46,454 nucleotides of DNA from assembly GCA_002490635.1 (NCBI GenBank), contig DKUJ01000027.1:1-46454 (forward strand), written 5' to 3'. The first letter of the stretch is position 1, and every line of letters starts with the position of its first letter. Source of the DNA: Porphyromonadaceae bacterium UBA7207 (lineage in GTDB: Bacteria; Bacteroidota; Bacteroidia; Bacteroidales; Muribaculaceae). This document shows positions 41,713-46,454 of the stretch, one piece after another. The notes beneath the pieces are model-generated. The model was not told the origin of the DNA and did not search any database. It saw only the letters and a program-made list of their open reading frames with translations. Both the position numbers and the translations under genes were made by a program.

Positions 41713-42495
41713 ATGATTTATCTTAAAACGCCCGAGGAAATAGAAACCATGCGAGCCGCCACCGACCTGGTGTCGCGCACACTTGGCGAAGTAGCCCGCT
41801 GGATCGAACCCGGAGTTACCACACGCAAGCTCGACACCATTGCCCGTGAATTCATCACGGACAATGGTGGCAAGCCTGCCTGCCTGGGCTACGGAGGTTT
41901 CCCCGGCACCCTGTGCATCGAAGTGAACGAAACGGTAGTCCACGGTTTCCCCACCGACTACCAGCTCCGCGACGGCGATATCGTGGGCATCGACACAGTG
42001 GTGGAGAAAGACGGCTTCTGCGGCGACAGCTGCTACACTTTCGCCGTGGGCGAAATCAGCCCCGAGAAGCTTGCCCTGTGCCGCACCACACGCGAATCGC
42101 TCTACAAAGGCATCGAGGCCGCCCGCCCTGGTGCCCGCATCGGCGACATCGCCAACGCCGTGCAGACATATTGCGAGAAACGCGGCTACAGCCTGGTGCG
42201 CGAGATGTGCGGCCACGGCATAGGCCGCAAGATGCATGAATCGCCCGAGGTGCCCAACTACGGACGCCGAGGCATAGGCCCCAGGCTCGCCGAAGGCATG
42301 TGCATATGCATCGAACCAATGGTGAACATGGGCAGCCGCAACATCGTGATCGAGCGCGACGGCTGGACATGCCGCACCCGCGACGGAAAGCCCTCGGCAC
42401 ACTACGAGCACACCATCGCCATCACCGGAGGCGAAACACTGGTGATGACAACATTCGATTATATCCACCAAGCAATCAGCGACAGATTCATTTAG
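41713..42495 (+). CDS. map: Methionine aminopeptidase, type I
   Basis: A 260-residue M24 enzyme that removes the initiator methionine from new proteins. Metal ligands are visible: Asp in GIDTVVEKDGFCGD (two), His in GHGIGRKMHE, Glu in CIEPMV and Glu in YEHTIAIT. It has no N-terminal zinc or SH3 extension, so it is the short bacterial type. Its place after secY is common in many bacteria. Confidence 0.97.
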   Translation: MIYLKTPEEIETMRAATDLVSRTLGEVARWIEPGVTTRKLDTIAREFITDNGGKPACLGYGGFPGTLCIEVNETVVHGFPTDYQLRDGDIVGIDTVVEKDGFCGDSCYTFAVGEISPEKLALCRTTRESLYKGIEAARPGARIGDIANAVQTYCEKRGYSLVREMCGHGIGRKMHESPEVPNYGRRGIGPRLAEGMCICIEPMVNMGSRNIVIERDGWTCRTRDGKPSAHYEHTIAITGGETLVMTTFDYIHQAISDRFI

Positions 42496-42500
42496 CCCCT

Positions 42501-42719
42501 ATGGCAAAACAAGCAGCAATAGAGCAGGACGGAACCGTGGTGGAAGCATTGTCCAACGCAATGTTCCGCGTGGAGCTGGAGAACGGCCACGAAATCCTGG
42601 CCCACATCTCCGGAAAAATGCGCCAGCACTACATCAAAATCCTTCCCGGCGACAAGGTGAGGGTGGAGATGAGCCCCTACGATCTCTCAAAGGGGCGGAT
42701 TGCCTTCCGATACAAATAA
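42501..42719 (+). CDS. infA: Translation initiation factor IF-1
   Basis: A 72-residue S1-like OB-fold protein that occupies the 30S A site during initiation: MAKQAAIEQDGTVVEALSNA, FRVELENGHEILAHISGKMR, and GDKVRVEMSPYDLSKGRI. ATG at 42501 lies 5 bases after the map stop; the frame is open upstream, but only through map in another frame. Confidence 0.97.
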   Translation: MAKQAAIEQDGTVVEALSNAMFRVELENGHEILAHISGKMRQHYIKILPGDKVRVEMSPYDLSKGRIAFRYK

Positions 42720-42739
42720 GATTAAAGCATAACAGAGAT

Positions 42740-42856
42740 ATGAAAGTCAGAGCATCCATCAAAAAACGCACCCCGGACAGCAAAATAGTCCGTCGCAAAG
42801 GACGTCTTTACGTCATCAACAAAAAGAACCCCAAGTACAAACAGCGTCAAGGATAA
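42740..42856 (+). CDS. rpmJ: 50S ribosomal protein L36, zinc-free form
   Basis: A 38-residue protein starting MKVRASIKKRTPDSKIVRRK and ending with YKQRQG. It contains none of the three Cys and the His that bind zinc in the common form (the positions carry Thr, Ser, Asn and Tyr), so it is a C-minus L36. It lies between infA and rpsM, as in many bacteria. Confidence 0.96.
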   Translation: MKVRASIKKRTPDSKIVRRKGRLYVINKKNPKYKQRQG

Positions 42857-42862
42857 ACAAAC

Positions 42863-43243
42863 ATGGCAGTACGCATCGTGGGAGTTGACCTCCCCCAGAA
42901 CAAAAGAGGTGAAATCGCCTTGACTTACATCTACGGCATCGGACGCAGCGCCGCAAAAGACATCCTCAGCAAAGCCGGCGTCGACCTCGACATCAAAGTA
43001 AAGGACTGGACCGACGATCAGGCCGCGAAAGTCCGCGAGGTAATCGGCAGCGACTACAAAGTCGAAGGCGACCTGCGCAGCGAAATTCAGCTCAACATCA
43101 AGCGCCTGATGGACATCGGCTGCTACCGCGGCATCCGTCACCGCATCGGCCTGCCCGTGCGCGGCCAGAGCACAAAGAACAACGCCCGCACCCGCAAGGG
43201 ACGCAAGAAAACCGTTGCTAACAAGAAGAAAGCTACCAAATAA
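42863..43243 (+). CDS. rpsM: 30S ribosomal protein S13
   Basis: A 126-residue head protein contacting P-site tRNA and the subunit bridges. Seen: MAVRIVGVDLPQNKRGEIALTYIYGIG, GCYRGIRHRIGLPVRGQSTKNNARTRKGRKKT (in parts), and a Lys-rich tail. It is the first gene of the alpha group. Confidence 0.98.
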   Translation: MAVRIVGVDLPQNKRGEIALTYIYGIGRSAAKDILSKAGVDLDIKVKDWTDDQAAKVREVIGSDYKVEGDLRSEIQLNIKRLMDIGCYRGIRHRIGLPVRGQSTKNNARTRKGRKKTVANKKKATK

Positions 43244-43252
43244 TAAAGCAAT

Positions 43253-43642
43253 ATGGCAAAAAAAACAGTCGCAGCAAAGAAACGCAACGTCAAAGTCGGC
43301 GCCGAAGGCCAGCTTCACGTTCATTCTTCGTTCAACAACATCATTGTCTGCCTTGCCAATGCCGAAGGACAGGTTATTTCCTGGTCCAGCGCAGGCAAGA
43401 TGGGCTTCCGCGGTTCCAAGAAGAACACCCCCTACGCAGCCCAGATGGCAGCGCAGGATTGCGCCAAAGTGGCCTACGACCTGGGCCTGCGCAAAGTGAA
43501 AGCCTACCTCAAGGGACCTGGCAACGGCCGCGAAAGCGCCGTGCGCACCATCCACGGTGCCGGTATCGTGGTTACCGAGATTGTCGACGTCACCCCGCTG
43601 CCCCACAACGGCTGCCGTCCTCCCAAGAGAAGAAGAGTTTAA
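43253..43642 (+). CDS. rpsK: 30S ribosomal protein S11
   Basis: A 129-residue platform protein near the mRNA exit: HVHSSFNNIIVCLANAEGQVISWSSAGKMGFRGSKKNTPYAAQ (in parts), VKAYLKGPGNGRESA, and DVTPLPHNGCRPPKRRRV. Complete. A long structured gap of 270 bases follows before rpsD. Confidence 0.98.
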   Translation: MAKKTVAAKKRNVKVGAEGQLHVHSSFNNIIVCLANAEGQVISWSSAGKMGFRGSKKNTPYAAQMAAQDCAKVAYDLGLRKVKAYLKGPGNGRESAVRTIHGAGIVVTEIVDVTPLPHNGCRPPKRRRV

Positions 43643-43912
43643 TCTCCATGCATGGCGGCATGGCAATGCCGCCGCACTCTGCTTTCTATTCCGTATCTCT
43701 ATAGCAACAAAAACCAGGAGACGCCATCCGGCAGCGGTCCGCCAAGGCCGCGCGGCAACAGCCACCGAGGTCCACAAAGACGGGTTGCCCAAAGGCGAAT
43801 AGACCATATATTTCATCACCTCTCTATGGTCGCGGCTGCGCCAGACGACAACTACCCGCCTCGAAGCGCCGGAGTCTCCGACCCCCGACACAATAAAGAT
43901 TAAACTACCACA
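43643..43912 (+). promoter_or_regulatory. Structured rpsK-rpsD spacer, possible S4-responsive leader
   Basis: This 270-base non-coding region is the largest gap in the ribosomal run. It holds a perfect 8-bp hairpin GGCGGCAT-GGCA-ATGCCGCC (43654-43673), a later GACCAT/ATGGTC pair (about 43802-43831), and many short GC-rich arms. The G+C content stays high. S4, encoded just after it, is the classic autoregulator of alpha-type operons, so a leader for S4 control is a reasonable guess. No consensus promoter was found. Confidence 0.5.
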
Positions 43913-44518
43913 ATGGCAAGATACACCGGTCCTAAGACCAAAATCGCCCGTAAGTTCGGCGAACCCATCTTCGGAGAAGACAAAGTACTCGCCCGCCGCA
44001 ACTTCCCCCCCGGCCAGCACGGCCAGAACAAGCGTCGCAAAACCAGCGAGTACGGCGTTCAGCTTCGCGAGAAGCAGAAAGCCAAATACACCTACGGAGT
44101 GCTCGAACGCCAGTTCCGCAACATGTTCGAGCAGGCTTCCAGCATGAAAGGTATCACCGGCGAAATCCTCCTGCAGCTCCTGGAGAGCCGTCTGGACAAC
44201 ATCGTCTACCGCCTCGGCGTGGCTCCCACCCGTGCAGCCGCCCGCCAGCTGGTGCTCCACCGCCACATCACCGTGGACGGCAAGGTTGTGAACGTTCCCT
44301 CCTACCGCGTGCAGCCCGGCCAGCTCGTCGGCGTGCGCGAGCGCTCCAAGAGCCTGGAGGTTATCGCCGATGCCCTCGCCGGATTCAACCACAGCAAATA
44401 TCCCTGGATCGAGTGGGAAGAAGCCTCCAAAACCGGCAAGTTCCTGCACGTTCCCGCACGTGAGGATATCCCCGAAAACATCCGCGAACAGCTCATCGTC
44501 GAGCTCTACTCCAAGTAA
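43913..44518 (+). CDS. rpsD: 30S ribosomal protein S4
   Basis: A 201-residue primary binding protein of the 16S 5' domain. It has N-terminal GPKTKIARKFGEPIFG without the zinc-binding Cys of the C-plus form, YGLRE-like QLREKQKAKYTYGVLERQF, and an S4 RNA-binding domain (LESRLDNIVYRLGVAPTRAAARQLVLHRHITVDGK, in parts). It acts as a regulator and antiterminator in other bacteria. A 270-base leader precedes it. Confidence 0.98.
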   Translation: MARYTGPKTKIARKFGEPIFGEDKVLARRNFPPGQHGQNKRRKTSEYGVQLREKQKAKYTYGVLERQFRNMFEQASSMKGITGEILLQLLESRLDNIVYRLGVAPTRAAARQLVLHRHITVDGKVVNVPSYRVQPGQLVGVRERSKSLEVIADALAGFNHSKYPWIEWEEASKTGKFLHVPAREDIPENIREQLIVELYSK

Positions 44519-44540
44519 TAATCCTTAGACACCCAGATCC

Positions 44541-45533
44541 ATGGCTATATTAGCATTCCAGAAACCCGAGGCGGTAGTGATGGTCGAGGCCAACAGCCGC
44601 TACGGCAAGTTCGAATTCAAGCCCTTGGAACCAGGCTATGGTAAAACCGTGGGTAACGCTCTTCGTCGCGTGCTGCTTTCCTCCCTCGAAGGCTACGCCA
44701 TCACATCGATAAAAATCGACGGCGTACGCAGCGAATTCGACTCCGTGCCCGGAGTCAAGGAGGATGTCACCAACATGATTCTCAACATCAAGCAGGTCGA
44801 CCTCAAGCAGACTGTCGAAGACACCGAGTACGAGAAAGTGACTCTCACCGTCAGCGGACAGGAGGTTTTCACCGCCGGCGACATCTCCAAGAGCCTCAGC
44901 GGCTTCGAAGTGATGAACCCCGAACTGGTGATTTGCCATCTCGACCCGTCGGCCTCGTTCACCATCACCCTTACCATCAACAAGGGCCGAAGCTGGGTGC
45001 CCGCCGAAGAGAACGTTACTCCCACCGACGACATCGACACCATCGCCATCGACTCCATCCACACTCCCATCAAGAACGTGAAGTACACCATTGAAAACTA
45101 TCGTGTCGACCAGAAGACCGACTACGACAAGCTCATCCTGGAAATCACGACCAACGGGACAATCCTTCCAAAAGACGCAATAAAGGAAGCGGCCAAGATA
45201 CTCATCTACCACTTCATGCTTTTCTCCGACGAAAAAATCACACTGGAGACCACAGAACCCGATCCCAGTGAGGAATTCGACGAGGAAGTGCTGCACATGC
45301 GCCAGCTCCTCAAGAGCAAGCTCTCCGAAATGCAGCTCACAGTGCGCGCGCTCAATTGCCTTAAGAGCGCCGAAGTGGAGACTCTGGCCGAACTGGTGGT
45401 GTTCAACAAGAACGACCTGTTGAAGTTCCGCAACTTCGGCAAGAAGAGTCTTGTCGAACTCGAAGCTCTGCTGGCCAGCCTGAACCTGTCATTCGGCATG
45501 GATATCTCTAAGTATAAACTCGATAAAGAATAA
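44541..45533 (+). CDS. rpoA: RNA polymerase alpha subunit
   Basis: A 330-residue subunit. The N-terminal domain carries FKPLEPGYGKTVGNALRRVLLSSLEG and VPGVKEDVTNMILNIK (assembly with beta and beta'). The C-terminal domain carries TVRALNCLKSAEVETLAELV and LLKFRNFGKKSLVELE, the part that contacts UP elements and activators. Complete. Confidence 0.98.
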   Translation: MAILAFQKPEAVVMVEANSRYGKFEFKPLEPGYGKTVGNALRRVLLSSLEGYAITSIKIDGVRSEFDSVPGVKEDVTNMILNIKQVDLKQTVEDTEYEKVTLTVSGQEVFTAGDISKSLSGFEVMNPELVICHLDPSASFTITLTINKGRSWVPAEENVTPTDDIDTIAIDSIHTPIKNVKYTIENYRVDQKTDYDKLILEITTNGTILPKDAIKEAAKILIYHFMLFSDEKITLETTEPDPSEEFDEEVLHMRQLLKSKLSEMQLTVRALNCLKSAEVETLAELVVFNKNDLLKFRNFGKKSLVELEALLASLNLSFGMDISKYKLDKE

Positions 45534-45539
45534 GCTCCG

Positions 45540-46022
45540 ATGCGACACAATAAGAAATTCAACCACCTTGGCCGCAAGAAAGCCCATCGCGACGCACTTC
45601 TGGCCAACATGACCATATCGCTGATCATGCACAAGCGCATCTTCACAACCCTTGCCAAGGCAAAGGCTCTGCGTATGTATGCCGAACCGCTGATCAACCG
45701 CGCCAAGAACGACACCACACCCAACCGTCGTCTGGTGTTCTCCTACCTCCAGAACAAAGAGGCAGTGAAGGAACTCTTCCAGAGCGTTGCCGAGAAAATC
45801 GCCAACCGCCCCGGCGGCTACACCCGCATTCTCAAGACCGGCAACCGTCTTGGCGACAACGCCCAGACATGCTTCATCGAGCTGGTGGACTACAACGAAG
45901 CCATGCTCAAGGAAGGCAAGGAAGCCAAGGCCAAAACCACACGCCGCTCGCGCCGCAAGGCTGCAGGCGCCGTGGAGGAAGCCAAAGCCGAAGCTCCCGC
46001 ACAGCCCGAAGCCGACAACTGA
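45540..46022 (+). CDS. rplQ: 50S ribosomal protein L17 with basic-acidic C-terminal extension
   Basis: A 160-residue protein. The core (to about residue 120) is ordinary: MRHNKKFNHLGRKKAHRDALLANM, ITTLAKAK-type IFTTLAKAKALR, and GGYTRILKTGNRLGDNAQTCFIELV. The last ~40 residues are low-complexity Lys, Arg, Ala and Glu (KAKTTRRSRRKAAGAVEEAK). Such tails are, as I recall, common on L17 in this phylum. It is the last gene of the alpha group, followed by a terminator-like hairpin. Confidence 0.96.
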   Translation: MRHNKKFNHLGRKKAHRDALLANMTISLIMHKRIFTTLAKAKALRMYAEPLINRAKNDTTPNRRLVFSYLQNKEAVKELFQSVAEKIANRPGGYTRILKTGNRLGDNAQTCFIELVDYNEAMLKEGKEAKAKTTRRSRRKAAGAVEEAKAEAPAQPEADN

Positions 46023-46053
46023 TTCCGCTCCCGCAAAGAGCATAGCCTGATAG

Positions 46054-46098
46054 CGCAGGCACCGCACGGACATCCCGGCGGTGCCTGCGTTCATGTTT
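46054..46098 (+). terminator. Terminator-like hairpin after rplQ
   Basis: A perfect 11-bp stem, 12 with one more G-C pair (CGCAGGCACCG 46054-46064 with CGGTGCCTGCG 46079-46089), is followed by TTCATGTTT. The T-run is weak, but position and stem strength support termination of the ribosomal superoperon. Confidence 0.6.
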
Positions 46099-46199
46099 CA
46101 CGGCCTGCCAGTCCGCTGCAGCTTCACAACTCCTTCAGCTGCCGGGCGGTGCACCTATCCGGATTACGGCGCATCCAGGCTGTGGAGGCTGTAAAAATA

Positions 46200-46231
46200 T
46201 TTGCTTATCAGCCGATTAATTGCTATATTTG
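46200..46231 (+). promoter_or_regulatory. rpsA promoter, Bacteroidota type
   Basis: TTTG (46200-46203), 20 bases, TATATTTG (46224-46231), then CGGCGC. It leaves a leader of about 67 bases to the ATG at 46305. Confidence 0.8.
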
Positions 46232-46304
46232 CGGCGCAAACGGTGGGCGCTCCCGCAAGGGGCGCGACCGCGCACATTAATCAACCTAATTACTAACACA
46301 TTAA

Positions 46305-46454
46305 ATGAGCGAATTGAAAAATTCACCGGTCGAGGATTTCGACTGGGATGCCTATGAGAACGGCGAGAGCAACATCGGCCGCAGCCGCGACGAACTCACC
46401 CACGCCTACGAGGAATCCCTGAACTCGATCAAAGACAAAGAAGTAATCGAAGGT
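46305..46454 (+). CDS. rpsA: 30S ribosomal protein S1, 5' end only
   Basis: The first 50 codons, cut by the window end: MSELKNSPVEDFDWDAYENG and later DELTHAYEESLNSIKDKEVIEG. This is the N-terminal stretch typical of Bacteroidota S1, leading into the first S1 repeat (DKEVIEGxV). S1 binds mRNA upstream of the start and matters in a phylum with few Shine-Dalgarno sites. It has its own consensus promoter. Confidence 0.85.
   Translation, partial: MSELKNSPVEDFDWDAYENGESNIGRSRDELTHAYEESLNSIKDKEVIEG

Noticed and set aside
42740..42856. rpmJ as a pseudogene because zinc ligands are missing
   Set aside because: Cys-minus L36 is a known functional form; length and basic residues are normal.
42722..44449. 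Long minus-strand open frame (575 codons) opposite rpmJ, rpsM, rpsK and rpsD
   Set aside because: It is a shadow of strongly biased ribosomal genes, spans several genes and a spacer, and shows no domain.

Overview
This window looks like a chromosomal segment of a G+C-rich member of the order Bacteroidales (phylum Bacteroidota). Four things point there: the ribosomal proteins are of the Bacteroidota type; there are T9SS/gliding lipoprotein homologues (PorW/SprE and GldH); Shine-Dalgarno sequences are mostly absent; and several promoters fit the Bacteroidota pattern TTTG-N19/20-TAnnTTTG. A gut family such as Muribaculaceae is plausible but not shown. I see no rRNA, tRNA, CRISPR array, prophage or insertion sequence.

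Layout. (1) 9-7831, minus strand: the stringent-response enzyme Rsh, a PgpH-type HD phosphohydrolase (probable c-di-AMP phosphodiesterase) and a large PorW/SprE-like TPR lipoprotein form one operon, with a small DUF6582-like gene beyond it. (2) 8068-13405, plus strand: transketolase, an OmpA-family outer membrane protein, an orphan sensor histidine kinase and the ribosome-assembly GTPase EngB. (3) 13431-21009, minus strand: a compact operon zapB-like - zapA - (structured spacer) - rny - ricT - gldH - HAD phosphatase - M24 peptidase - cca, in which most junctions overlap or are a few bases apart. (4) 21113-23176, minus strand: a secreted CE1-type esterase and an AT-rich HigBA-like toxin-antitoxin pair. 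(5) 23469-27295, plus strand: rpsU, topA and an RluA-family pseudouridine synthase. (6) 27686-46022, plus strand: a near-continuous str-S10-spc-alpha ribosomal superoperon (rpsL to rplQ) including fusA, secY, map, infA and rpoA. (7) 46305 onward: the first 50 codons of rpsA.

The window is mostly housekeeping: ribosome synthesis and assembly, tRNA maturation, RNA decay (RNase Y beside its likely partner RicT), cell division (ZapA and a ZapB-like protein), protein export (SecY) and growth-rate signalling (Rsh, PgpH). The accessory part is the toxin-antitoxin pair and perhaps the esterase and the small gene at the left edge.

I did not find a clearly new defence or mobile system. The observations most worth following are regulatory. 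Promoters of growth genes here share a G+C-rich discriminator that the rsh, zapB and toxin promoters lack. There are unusually long structured spacers inside the ribosomal superoperon (before rpsG, rpsH and rpsD). rny is directly coupled to ricT, and rsh to pgpH. The rpsU-topA spacer is dense in palindromes.
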